Origin: Vagococcus_D sp963518325
Lineage (GTDB): Bacteria; Bacillota; Bacilli; Lactobacillales; Vagococcaceae
Reading direction: 5' to 3'
Length of the DNA stretch: 64,000 nucleotides
NCBI RefSeq assembly: GCF_963518325.1
Contig: NZ_CAUQJB010000023.1
Coordinates: 1-64,000 of the forward strand
Part shown: positions 31,967 through 40,560 of the stretch, piece by piece
Numbering within the stretch: position 1 is the stretch's first letter
Layout: each line of letters begins with the position of its first letter
Translations under genes and position numbers: made by a program
The notes under the pieces: generated by a model
Told to the model about the DNA's origin: nothing
Seen by the model: the letters and a program-made list of their open reading frames with translations, nothing else
Database searches by the model: none

Positions 31967-32907
31967 ACAATTTGCCGGACTTAAAAGACGTCGTAATCTA
32001 TGTCAAAGATAATAAGAAGAATTTTATTAGTGCGGCGGTAATTGCCTTAGCTCTTTTTGGAATGTTCTTTGCCATTTCAGTAAACTTTGGTCATTCAACC
32101 CTTGATCCTAAAGAGGATTACAAGTACCAGTTTGAGTTTATTGTAGAAAATAAGGAAGGGAATATTAGTAATAACCCTCAGACTATAAAGTATGTCCTAG
32201 ATCACTACATTCTTAATCAAAATCTTAAGACTGATCAATTGGACTCACATGCGTTGATTGAAAATTATGATATTACTTACAATAATCAGGTAGGTGTTAT
32301 GACTTTAAAAACTACAGGGGAGCGTAAAGTAAATCAATTGTTTTATGATATTTTTAAGAATTCTAAATCTGAATATTTTGCTGATCGATCAATTTACTTA
32401 CTTTCAACCCACCCAGAGAAATATGATCCGGAGGCGGAGTTACTTCTCGTTGAGCAGGGGATATCACTTAAAATTATTTTACTTTACATCGTAGGGACAA
32501 TAGTGACAACGATTCTCGTAGGTTTTCTGTTATCTTGGATGAAAGATTCTAAATCTCAATTAATTAGAAATCGATTTTCTTTATTTACTGATGTACCTGT
32601 GATGAATCTAGAAAAACTTTATCTCCAAAATAATGATCAGCGACAAGAGTTATTGAGAACGGCTGTTAAAGGGATGAATGAGGGTAGAAAATTAGTCATT
32701 GCAATGGATCCCGAAGTACTTACAACGCTTGGAACTAGCGATAATTTTGACATCATCAATAACTTACTAAGTGAAGATAATTTGAATTCTAATTACCAAG
32801 AAGTTATTTTAATTTGCCGCAAAAATAATACTACAAAAGTATGGTATAATACTCAACTAGAGTTATTAAAAAATCTTAACGTCACTGTGAAGTGTATCTA
32901 TTTTTAG
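31963..32907 (+). CDS. Wzz-like chain-length protein with degenerate kinase-like tail
   Basis: A 314-residue protein. One membrane helix lies at about 18-41, a periplasm-side domain at about 42-165, and a second helix at about 166-192, the topology of Wzz/CpsC polymerisation regulators. The cytoplasmic tail (193-314) resembles a shrunken BY-kinase: QELLRTAVKGMNEGRKLVIAMDPE recalls the RTNIQF...TLIV start, and EVILICRKNNTTKVWYNTQLELLKNLNVTVKCIYF aligns in pattern with the end of CpsD. No Walker A, Walker B or tyrosine cluster is present. It therefore probably has no kinase activity. It overlaps the previous gene by 4 nt and sits among polymerase genes. Confidence 0.6.
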   Translation: MNNLPDLKDVVIYVKDNKKNFISAAVIALALFGMFFAISVNFGHSTLDPKEDYKYQFEFIVENKEGNISNNPQTIKYVLDHYILNQNLKTDQLDSHALIENYDITYNNQVGVMTLKTTGERKVNQLFYDIFKNSKSEYFADRSIYLLSTHPEKYDPEAELLLVEQGISLKIILLYIVGTIVTTILVGFLLSWMKDSKSQLIRNRFSLFTDVPVMNLEKLYLQNNDQRQELLRTAVKGMNEGRKLVIAMDPEVLTTLGTSDNFDIINNLLSEDNLNSNYQEVILICRKNNTTKVWYNTQLELLKNLNVTVKCIYF

Positions 32908-32928
32908 AAGTAAGGATGAGGAGAAGTT

Positions 32929-33987
32929 ATGTTTGTTTATTTTGGTATCTTTTTTCTAATAGTACTCATGTCAATAGCGGAGATTTTTACAAAAAGTAAC
33001 AAGTTTTTCTATGCAGCGGGAGTAATAATGATATTATTCTCAGGTCTACGCTTTGAAATGGGGTATGATTACAATTCATATAGAGTTTTTTTTGAGAAAA
33101 TAACCAGCTTTTCAGATATATTTAATGGAGGAATTGATGCTGAGCCAGGTTACCTATTTTTCAATTTCTTATTTTCAGTGTTTGGTTTGACTTTTTATCA
33201 TTTTCTCTTTTTCTTTTCTGTAATATCCGTTAGTCTATTAATGATATTTTTAAATAAGAGTATCCCTTATCCAACTATGGGGTTAGTGTATTACTACGCC
33301 AGGTTTTTCATTGTTAGAGATATGGGGCAAATCAGGTCGTCGATTGCGTGTATTATTTGTTTGTTTGCGATACCTTTCATTAAAGGAAAGAGATGGGTTC
33401 CGTTTTTAATTATTGTTGGGATTGCTTCATTATTCCATATTGTGTCTTTAGCGATGATTTTGGTGTATCTGTTCTATCATATGTTTTCAGAAATAACCGT
33501 AAAAAGTGGGCTTGTTTGGATGGCTGTTTGCCAACTAGGCAGTGTGATTTTATCTATACCCAGTCTTTACATTTGGCTTATTCCAGGAAGATATGCAACA
33601 TATTTTACTTCAACAGCCTACACATCAGGTAGCGGTCTGTTGAATCCAATTTTATGGATGCAAATGGCAATATTTATTGGTGCCTCATACACTTTTTTAT
33701 CAAAAAAAAATATCAATTATACTAATCAAGAAGTCGTACTAAAAGAATATTTTTTATCGAGCCTGATATTAATTCTTTTTGGAAGTCTAGGTACAGTTGG
33801 AGGAAGAATAAGTACTGTATTTGCTACAACTGAGATTCTTGTGGTTCCATTAATGTTTCAACATTTGTTGAAAAATAAGTACATTTCATTAATTGCATTT
33901 TATCTATTTTCATTAGTAGTACTTATCTTGATATTTGTTGTTTCCGGGGCTTATAATGGATATGTACCCTATGATACAGTTTTTTAA
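32929..33987 (+). CDS. EpsG family polysaccharide polymerase-like membrane protein
   Basis: A 352-residue protein with about ten membrane helices. The EpsG family marks are visible: GLRFEMGYDYNSYRVFFEK near residues 39-57, PGYLFFNFLFSVFGL, and YYARFFIVRDMGQIRSSIACIICLFAIPFIKGKRW near 120-155 with the conserved R..R pattern before the helix. These proteins are thought to polymerise exopolysaccharide repeats. GAGGAGAAG lies just before the ATG. It is the third polymerase/ligase-like protein in region A, after 22489-23859 and 30776-31966. Confidence 0.85.
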   Translation: MFVYFGIFFLIVLMSIAEIFTKSNKFFYAAGVIMILFSGLRFEMGYDYNSYRVFFEKITSFSDIFNGGIDAEPGYLFFNFLFSVFGLTFYHFLFFFSVISVSLLMIFLNKSIPYPTMGLVYYYARFFIVRDMGQIRSSIACIICLFAIPFIKGKRWVPFLIIVGIASLFHIVSLAMILVYLFYHMFSEITVKSGLVWMAVCQLGSVILSIPSLYIWLIPGRYATYFTSTAYTSGSGLLNPILWMQMAIFIGASYTFLSKKNINYTNQEVVLKEYFLSSLILILFGSLGTVGGRISTVFATTEILVVPLMFQHLLKNKYISLIAFYLFSLVVLILIFVVSGAYNGYVPYDTVF

Positions 33988-34008
33988 TTAAGAAATGGAG
34001 AGTTTTTA

Positions 34009-35400
34009 ATGAATCAAAAAAAACAAGATTGGACGAAATTAAAGAAAATAGCAACGGGATTAGTGGATGTTTTTTTACTGAACCTCTCCATTGGATTATC
34101 CTATTTACTTAAATTTGGCAATCAAATTCCCGACTATAACTTTAATCCCTATCGAGAAATTGCGTTATATTTATCCTTAATCTTTATTATTATTAACATT
34201 CTTTTTGGGGTGTACGTCTATTACAATAAAACAATAGGTGATACGATTGTTATTACATTAATCATTCAGTTTCTCTTTACGATTGTCTTAATGGCTTTGA
34301 CATTCTTTGCTAGAGGCTTAGCTTTACCGCGTTCAGTGGTGCTGTATTCTTTTGTAATCAGTACTATTATTTTGTCTGTATGGCGGTGGTTATCCTATAA
34401 ATTGTATCAAAGAGTTAGTGGGTCTAAATCTGTAATTGTTGTTGGTGATGAAAAGAGTGTCATAGACGCTTATAAAAATATTTCTGAAGCTAAGAATAAA
34501 CGTCACAGAATTACGACAGCTATTACATCAGATTATTTAACTAATTTAAAAAAAGAGATTGATAAAGCCGATATAGTTTATGTTGCAAGCGATCTTGCTG
34601 GGGATGACAACCATGTGTTTGATTTAATTATAAGAGAAGAAAAAAAACTCTTTTTAAAAGCTGATTTCAAAAATTTACTTCTAATTAATCCAAATATCAT
34701 GAATATTGATGATGAAAGTATGATAGAAGTATCAGACTTTAAAATTCCTGCTGAGGATGATCTGATTAAGCGAACCTTTGATATTGTTGTTTCCTTAATT
34801 CTGCTTATCCTTTCCCTACCGATTACGCTGATTACAGGATTACTTGTGAAGCTTACGTCACGAGGGCCAGTATTTTACAGTCAAATTAGAATTACTAAAG
34901 ATCAAAAGGAATTTAAAATTTTAAAATTCCGAACAATGGAAAATTTGGCTGAAAAAAAATCAGGTCCTGTATTGGCTACCTCTAATGATAGTCGGGTAAC
35001 AGGTATTGGGAAATATTTACGTGCATTAAGATTGGATGAGATTCCTCAATTACTAAATGTCCTCAAGGGAGATATGTCAATCGTTGGCCCTCGACCAGAG
35101 CGTCCATTCTTTGTAGATCAATTTAATAGTGAGAACGCTAGTTATTATTTACGTCATAAAGTAAGAGCGGGTATTACTGGTTATGCTCAAGTCTATGGAA
35201 AGTACGCAAGTGATTTTAATAATAAATTAAAGTTTGATTTGATATATATTAAAAATTATTCTTTAGTAATGGATGTTAAAATTATGTTCCAAACCATTAA
35301 AATATTATTTGATAAAGTGTCATCTAGTGGGGTTGAAGAGCAGTTTGAATCAATGACTTTGGATGATTTAAAAAAAGAGAAGATTCGAGTGTATAACTAA
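34009..35400 (+). CDS. Polyprenyl-phosphate sugar phosphotransferase (priming enzyme, WbaP/CpsE/EpaR type)
   Basis: A 463-residue long-form polyisoprenyl-phosphate hexose-1-phosphate transferase. Four N-terminal helices (about 15-135) are followed by a degenerate nucleotide-binding domain (VIVVGDEKS, about 140-230). The catalytic Bac_transf domain begins near residue 254 with KRTFDIVVS, a re-entrant helix, GPVFYSQIRI, FKILKFRTM, LRALRLDEIPQLLNVLKGDMSIVGPRPE (the catalytic DE pair) and AGITGYAQVYG. It starts glycan assembly on undecaprenyl phosphate, alternatively to tagO. GGAG precedes the ATG. The sugar is probably glucose, galactose or a GalNAc derivative; this cannot be read. Confidence 0.92.
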   Translation: MNQKKQDWTKLKKIATGLVDVFLLNLSIGLSYLLKFGNQIPDYNFNPYREIALYLSLIFIIINILFGVYVYYNKTIGDTIVITLIIQFLFTIVLMALTFFARGLALPRSVVLYSFVISTIILSVWRWLSYKLYQRVSGSKSVIVVGDEKSVIDAYKNISEAKNKRHRITTAITSDYLTNLKKEIDKADIVYVASDLAGDDNHVFDLIIREEKKLFLKADFKNLLLINPNIMNIDDESMIEVSDFKIPAEDDLIKRTFDIVVSLILLILSLPITLITGLLVKLTSRGPVFYSQIRITKDQKEFKILKFRTMENLAEKKSGPVLATSNDSRVTGIGKYLRALRLDEIPQLLNVLKGDMSIVGPRPERPFFVDQFNSENASYYLRHKVRAGITGYAQVYGKYASDFNNKLKFDLIYIKNYSLVMDVKIMFQTIKILFDKVSSSGVEEQFESMTLDDLKKEKIRVYN

Positions 35401-35431
35401 ACGTATATAAGTGGATATGTGAGGGATAGAA

Positions 35432-36472
35432 ATGAAACAACCTTTTTTTAGTATTATCGTGCCAGTGTACAACGCAGAATCAAGTATCGCAACTCTTATC
35501 TCTGAAATTAAGGAGATAAGTGGTGTAGATTTTGAGTGTATATTAATTAATGATGGATCTGTTGATAATACAGAAGCAATTATTTTAGAAAGTATCAAAA
35601 CAGATCAAAGGTTCTCAACAAAAACCATACCAAATAATGGCCCAGGAAATGCTAGAAATGAAGGTTTGTCATTGGCAAACGGCGAATATTTTATATTTAT
35701 TGATGCGGATGATAAGTTTTCTAGTACTTCCTTGGTAGATTATTGTCATCTTATTCAAGACAATAGGGATGTTGATTTAATCATTTCATCATTTGTTATT
35801 CATACCATGCAAAAGGGAAGTGTCATCAACAAAAAGGATTATATTATTGAAGATAAAAAGTATCAGAGTCACAATGAGTTTATTGAAGGCGTCTATGGTT
35901 TAATGAATCGACAGTTGTTATATGTTTGCTGGAACAAGTGTTATCGATTAGATATAGTCAGAGATTACGGAATATCGTTTAACTCTTATAACAGTTGTGA
36001 AGACCGCTTATTTAATATTGCCTATTACCATCATTGTTCCCGCGTGATAACTACAAGAAAGGTAACGTATCATTATTATTTTGACGGTGCTGAGGGGATT
36101 ACAAATAAATACCATGATAATAAGTTTGAAACGTTCAAAGAGTTTTATTTAAAAACTAATGATTTAACTAGTAATTTGAACAAAGACGGGACAGCTTCTC
36201 TTTACTTAAAAGGTGTAACGTCAGTTGTTTTTTCTATTCATAGTGAAAAAAAATTATCTAATAAAGAAAAAAGAAAACTAATAAAAACTATTTCGAAAGA
36301 TGCGACAGTTATTGAGGCAAAAAAAATTAGCCGCACAGAATCGACCACTAAAAAAGTTACAAAATTTATATTTAGGTGCCCATATCCTCTTTTATATGGC
36401 GCCACATATGTTGGAAGTCTTGTTGAGCGAAAACTTCCAGGCGTTATAGCGTTGTTAAAAAGAAAGTATTAG
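35432..36472 (+). CDS. Family 2 glycosyltransferase
   Basis: A 346-residue GT-A enzyme. FSIIVPVYNAESSI at the N-terminus, ECILINDGSVDNTEAI and NNGPGNARNEGL are the standard GT2 core, and FIFIDADDKFSS carries the DxD motif near residue 90. A longer C-terminal region includes CWNKCYRLDIVRDYGISFN and CEDRLFNIAYYHHC with the likely catalytic Glu/Asp. The far C-terminus is basic with one hydrophobic stretch (PLLYGATYVGSLV), which may bind the membrane. GAGGG lies before the ATG. The donor is unknown. Confidence 0.88.
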   Translation: MKQPFFSIIVPVYNAESSIATLISEIKEISGVDFECILINDGSVDNTEAIILESIKTDQRFSTKTIPNNGPGNARNEGLSLANGEYFIFIDADDKFSSTSLVDYCHLIQDNRDVDLIISSFVIHTMQKGSVINKKDYIIEDKKYQSHNEFIEGVYGLMNRQLLYVCWNKCYRLDIVRDYGISFNSYNSCEDRLFNIAYYHHCSRVITTRKVTYHYYFDGAEGITNKYHDNKFETFKEFYLKTNDLTSNLNKDGTASLYLKGVTSVVFSIHSEKKLSNKEKRKLIKTISKDATVIEAKKISRTESTTKKVTKFIFRCPYPLLYGATYVGSLVERKLPGVIALLKRKY

Positions 36473-36488
36473 TTAGGGGCAATATAAG

Positions 36489-37577
36489 ATGGCGATAAAA
36501 AGAATATTACATTTTCAAGGCCGAATGGGGAAGGGTGGAGCAGAAACCTTTATGATGAATGTCTATCGCGCTATAGACCGGCAGGAGTTTCAGTTTGATT
36601 TTGTGATTTATGATGACTATCAGGATGTTCGTGATTATCATCAAGAAATTGAGGCCTTAGGAGGAAGACTATTTGTGGTTACGAATCCTAAAAAAAACAT
36701 CCTAAAATATATTAAGGAAGTAAATAGACTTTTAAAAATGGAAAACATTGATATCGTCCATAATCAAGTCTATTTTGGTGGTGGAATTAATTTAGGGTTA
36801 GCTAAGCGCCATGGCATTGAAAAAAGGATTGCTCATAGCCATGCAACTACTGATGGTAAAGGTGAAAATGTTGTTTTAAAAGGCCTTAGAAGTTTTTTTA
36901 AATATTTACTATTAAAAAATGGAACTGAATTTGTTGCTTGCAGTACAGAGGCTGGAAAAAGCCTCTTTGGGGATAGTCAGCCTTTTGAAGTCATCTACAA
37001 TGGTATTGATTTAAAGTTATTTCAAAAAGCAAGCCGAGAAAAATCAGTTAATCGACGCAACCTAAATTTGAAAGAGGATGAATTTGTTCTAGGAACAATC
37101 GGTAGAATTGAAAAACAGAAAAATCATGAGTTGCTAATCAAAATTTTTTTTCAACTCTTAAAGATACAACCGAATTCGAGATTGGTGTTGATTGGAGATG
37201 GTTCATTAAGAGAAGAGGTTCTAGCCAAAGCTTCAGAACTTGCAATTAGTGATAAAATCCTTTATTTAGGAGAGCGGAATGATATTCCTGAGCTTCTGTC
37301 AGTTATGGATGTTTTTGTTTTAACATCCCTCTATGAAGGACTACCTACAGTGGCGGTTGAAGCGCAAGCAACGCAACTTAAACTGGTTTTAACAAATACA
37401 ATCTCTCGTGAAACAAAGTTAACGGATAATGTTACCTTTTTACCATTAGAAACAAAGCCGGATGTATGGGCTACAACTATTCTTGAGTTACCACGAGACA
37501 ATCAAGTAACAGAGCAATTATTAGCATATGATTATGTAATAACGGCCGATAAAATGGTGAAAATTTATAAAAGATAA
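36489..37577 (+). CDS. Family 4 glycosyltransferase (GT-B)
   Basis: A 362-residue GT-B enzyme. The N-domain has RMGKGGAETFMMNVYRAI, the typical glycine-rich acceptor loop, and AHSHATTDGKG. The C-domain has LGTIGRIEKQKNHELLIKIF and RLVLIGDGSLREEV, and ends with the donor-binding E-x7-E motif, here FVLTSLYEGLPTVAVEAQA near residues 278-296. This matches EpsF-like or capsular GT4 transferases, retaining enzymes that use UDP-sugars. Start ATG lies 17 nt after the previous stop with a GGGGC-type weak site. The donor sugar is unknown. Confidence 0.9.
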   Translation: MAIKRILHFQGRMGKGGAETFMMNVYRAIDRQEFQFDFVIYDDYQDVRDYHQEIEALGGRLFVVTNPKKNILKYIKEVNRLLKMENIDIVHNQVYFGGGINLGLAKRHGIEKRIAHSHATTDGKGENVVLKGLRSFFKYLLLKNGTEFVACSTEAGKSLFGDSQPFEVIYNGIDLKLFQKASREKSVNRRNLNLKEDEFVLGTIGRIEKQKNHELLIKIFFQLLKIQPNSRLVLIGDGSLREEVLAKASELAISDKILYLGERNDIPELLSVMDVFVLTSLYEGLPTVAVEAQATQLKLVLTNTISRETKLTDNVTFLPLETKPDVWATTILELPRDNQVTEQLLAYDYVITADKMVKIYKR

Positions 37578-37635
37578 CCCATTGTTATTATGACAGCTAT
37601 CAAGTATGATTTAGAGTTTTAGTTAGGAGGAACAA

Positions 37636-38718
37636 ATGAGAGTAGCTTTTACAGCATGGACACCTTTGCATATTATTAACATCCTTAATGTTCAACAAAA
37701 TTTCTATCAAGATGCTCTTTGTGATTTGTTTGTTTACAATGAGTTTCAAAACGCTGAAGTCATTTACCAAAGGATCAAAGAAGAGAATATTTTTGAGCAT
37801 GTATACTTAGTTCAAAATGGTAATAATACCTCGAAGTTCAGAAAAATCTATGAGGTTTTGCTAAATAACTTCACTAATTACTTATCAGAACCAATAACAA
37901 ACATTCATTATGACATCTTTTTTATTCAAGGAGATAATTATTTCTCTAAGCTACTATTTGCACAAGCTAAACACCAAAACTCGAATTTAGAGTTGAATTA
38001 TCTTGAAGATGGGATGGGAATTTATATAAACCCTCAAGTACTAGATAAGGATAGTAGAGGTCATCGGTATTATAGTAAGTTAAATAGGAGTAGCATCTAC
38101 TTGAATGAATTTAAACATTATTTTGTTTATGAACCAGAGCTAGTAGAATTGGAAGCGTCTTTTAAACGATTGCCAAAGCTGACTTTGAATAATCCTGTAA
38201 CAGTTCTTATTAGCCGAATTTTTGATTTATCCGATAATGATAGGCAGTTGAAAGATTCAGTTGTTTTTATCGAGCAGCCATTCGAACATGAGCTACTGAA
38301 TATTGATCAAGAATTGATTTTAAAATTTTTTGAAAAATATCAGAAATCGAGATCAATCAAAGTAAAACTCCATCCAAGAACTTTTGGAGAACGGTTTAAT
38401 AAACAATATGAAATTCTTGAGACAAACTTGCCATGGGAGTTGTATTTAATAGAAACGGACGTGATCAACTGTTTGATAGTAACAGTAATTTCTACAGTAG
38501 CGTTTACGCCATTCTTGATTTTTGGTAATGATCAGAAAACAGTTTTTCTTTCCGATGTATTATTGTCACAAAGAAAAGAGTTGCAGTTAAATCACAAAAC
38601 TTGTAAAACGCTAGAGAAATCCTCCAATTTAGTGCGACGCTTTAATCGATTGTCAAATGGTATTATTTCATTACCTGCTAATATTGAAGAACTTGGGAAA
38701 ATCATCAGTAGGACTTAA
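37636..38718 (+). CDS. Sialyltransferase-fold (GT52-like) glycosyltransferase
   Basis: A 360-residue protein with the marks of bacterial sialyltransferase-fold GT-B enzymes. The start is VAFTAWTPLHIINILN, and the acidic (D/E)DG motif occurs in LNYLEDGMGIY near residue 122. The HP motif is in VKLHPRTFG near residue 245, and a Ser/Thr motif follows in VISTVAFTPF near residue 283. In known families these residues supply the catalytic acid and CMP contacts. No CMP-sialic acid or CMP-Kdo genes lie in the window, so the donor may be made elsewhere or differ. AGGAGG precedes the ATG. It is near the end of the region A transferase set, before the second flippase. Confidence 0.7.
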   Translation: MRVAFTAWTPLHIINILNVQQNFYQDALCDLFVYNEFQNAEVIYQRIKEENIFEHVYLVQNGNNTSKFRKIYEVLLNNFTNYLSEPITNIHYDIFFIQGDNYFSKLLFAQAKHQNSNLELNYLEDGMGIYINPQVLDKDSRGHRYYSKLNRSSIYLNEFKHYFVYEPELVELEASFKRLPKLTLNNPVTVLISRIFDLSDNDRQLKDSVVFIEQPFEHELLNIDQELILKFFEKYQKSRSIKVKLHPRTFGERFNKQYEILETNLPWELYLIETDVINCLIVTVISTVAFTPFLIFGNDQKTVFLSDVLLSQRKELQLNHKTCKTLEKSSNLVRRFNRLSNGIISLPANIEELGKIISRT

Positions 38719-38742
38719 ATTAAGAGATAGAAGAGGTATGGC

Positions 38743-40155
38743 ATGAAAGATATGTTAAAAAAATTCAATGGAAGTGCCCTAATAAAAAGCGGAATATGGT
38801 ATACAGCAGCAAATTTTTTACTTAAAGGGGTAAATTTTTTCACAATTCCAATTTTTACAAAAATGATGTCGGTGGATCAGTATGGAACGGTAGATAACTT
38901 CACATCATGGGTATCAATTTTTACAGTAATTGTAGGTTTGAATCTAAGTGCAGCTGTAAATAATGCTACCTTTGAATATAAAGATGATATCAAACGTTTT
39001 CTATCATCAGTTGTTTTTCTAGGGACCCTATTCTTTTTCATGTTACTAGGTATCTCAAATCTAGCCTATTCGTATCTAGGTTTATTTTCCAATTTAAATA
39101 ATTGGATGTTAAACTTTGTAATCATTCAAAGTTATTCCCAATTCATTATTTCTTTTCTATCAGCATACTATATCATTAATTCATATTATAAGCGGAATAT
39201 CTTCTTACTATTTCTAAGTACAATGCTAAATATTGGTATATCTCTCTTATTTATGGTGACGGTTTATGAAAACAAACCTGCTGACGGGAGAATTATTGGT
39301 AGCACTCTTGGATTACTTGCACTAGCATTGGTCATATTGATTAAGTTATTAGTTGAAGGTAAACAACTGTACAATAAAGAATACTGGAAGTTTTCGCTGA
39401 AAATTGCATTACCAGTTATTCCTCATTCTTTAGGGAACATGCTGCTGTCGCGTTTTGATAGAATTATTATTAAAGAATTTTACGGAGCGTATTATGTGGG
39501 ATTGTACGGGTACATTTATAATATAAGTTCGATCATTAATGTCTTATGGAGCTCAGCTAATAATGCCTGGGTACCTTGGTTTTTTAATAAAATGAGTGAA
39601 AAAAAATATACGGAAATTTTTAAAGTGTCTAAGTTATTTACTTATTTTTTTACTTTAATGACAATAGGAGTTATGACTGTTACTACCGATTTGGCCAGGA
39701 TAATGGCTCCGGCTTCATATCTTGAAGCCATTCCGTTGTTGATTCCAATATCGATGTCTTACTATTTCATGTTCTTGTATGGTTTTCCAGTAAATGCTGA
39801 GTTTTATTTGAAAAAAACATCAATCATAGGCTTAGGTACTGTTTTAAGTGCAGGGATAAATATTGCTTTGAATTATTTGTTAATACCTCGTTATGGATAC
39901 ATGGCGGCAGGAGCGACTAATTTAGTCACATACATATTGCTTTATGTTTTCCATCAAATTATTGTTTTAAAAATCTTTAAAGAAAAGATATTCCCCTTAA
40001 AAACGTTTATTCAATATTCTTCTATTTTGGGAGTATTTGGGATTTGTTTATTCTTGACATTGGATAATTGGTTATTGAAATATGCTATTATGAGCATTTT
40101 TTGTTTAGGGCTGTTATTTAAGCTCTATAAAGAAGGTAAGGAATATTTAGCTTAA
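38743..40155 (+). CDS. Second Wzx-type polysaccharide flippase
   Basis: A 470-residue MOP-superfamily exporter with about fourteen membrane helices. It starts LIKSGIWYTAANFLLKGVNFFTIPIFTKMMSVDQYGTVDNF, the usual flippase N-terminus. LPVIPHSLGNMLLSRFDRIIIKEFYGAYYVGLYGYIYN near residues 225-260 is the central conserved region. It is a different subfamily from the flippase at 28665-29939, with little direct similarity. A GAGGT site precedes the ATG, 24 nt after the GT52-like gene. A second, dissimilar flippase in the same operon suggests two different lipid-linked repeats or a later insertion. Confidence 0.9.
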   Translation: MKDMLKKFNGSALIKSGIWYTAANFLLKGVNFFTIPIFTKMMSVDQYGTVDNFTSWVSIFTVIVGLNLSAAVNNATFEYKDDIKRFLSSVVFLGTLFFFMLLGISNLAYSYLGLFSNLNNWMLNFVIIQSYSQFIISFLSAYYIINSYYKRNIFLLFLSTMLNIGISLLFMVTVYENKPADGRIIGSTLGLLALALVILIKLLVEGKQLYNKEYWKFSLKIALPVIPHSLGNMLLSRFDRIIIKEFYGAYYVGLYGYIYNISSIINVLWSSANNAWVPWFFNKMSEKKYTEIFKVSKLFTYFFTLMTIGVMTVTTDLARIMAPASYLEAIPLLIPISMSYYFMFLYGFPVNAEFYLKKTSIIGLGTVLSAGINIALNYLLIPRYGYMAAGATNLVTYILLYVFHQIIVLKIFKEKIFPLKTFIQYSSILGVFGICLFLTLDNWLLKYAIMSIFCLGLLFKLYKEGKEYLA

Positions 40156-40225
40156 ATAAATCAAATTTTGTATAAGCTTGTTAAAAAGTTCTTAGTTTTA
40201 GAGTTTCTGGAAAGGGGGGCTGATA

Positions 40226-40417
40226 GTGAAAAAAAAAATAGCGTATAGTACTTGGTTAATGATTCAAACAGGCTTATTTGTTTTATTATTCTGTGTAGTT
40301 AACATAGTGAAAAATGGATTTCCCCACAACCTTATATATATTTTTTTAGGAGCGTATCTTTTAATATCCTTCATTATTATGTGCCTTTGGTTATTGAATA
40401 GTCAAAAGAATGGTTAA
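40226..40417 (+). CDS. Small two-helix membrane protein (63 aa)
   Basis: GTG start at 40226 with a strong AAAGGGGGG site. Two hydrophobic helices (about 9-28 and 36-56) are separated by a short loop with a GFPHN turn; both ends are basic or polar. It is the last gene of the region A run, followed by a strong terminator. I do not recognise it. Small membrane proteins of this kind at the ends of polysaccharide loci are common but uncharacterised. Confidence 0.65.
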   Translation: MKKKIAYSTWLMIQTGLFVLLFCVVNIVKNGFPHNLIYIFLGAYLLISFIIMCLWLLNSQKNG

Positions 40418-40425
40418 GGTTAGTC

Positions 40426-40464
40426 AAAAAGTTCTTTCCAAAACGGCATGGAAAAGAACTTTTT
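40426..40464 (+). terminator. Strong terminator at the end of region A
   Basis: Arms AAAAAGTTCTTTCCA (40426-40440) and its complement with one extra A (40449-40464) form a stem ending in T5. It closes the operon that starts at 22489. Confidence 0.85.
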
Positions 40465-40519
40465 GATTTATATAGCTCCATAATAAAGTAAAAAGTCTAG
40501 TTTATTATATTATTTTTGC

Positions 40520-40525
40520 TATAAT
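40520..40525 (+). promoter_or_regulatory. -10 box for the autolysin gene
   Basis: A perfect TATAAT at 40520-40525 about 36 nt before the GTG start, in a very AT-rich stretch. The -35 region is weak. Position after a terminator makes a promoter here likely. Confidence 0.5.
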
Positions 40526-40560
40526 ATACCTATTGCATTAGAGAGAGAGGTTCGAAAAAA

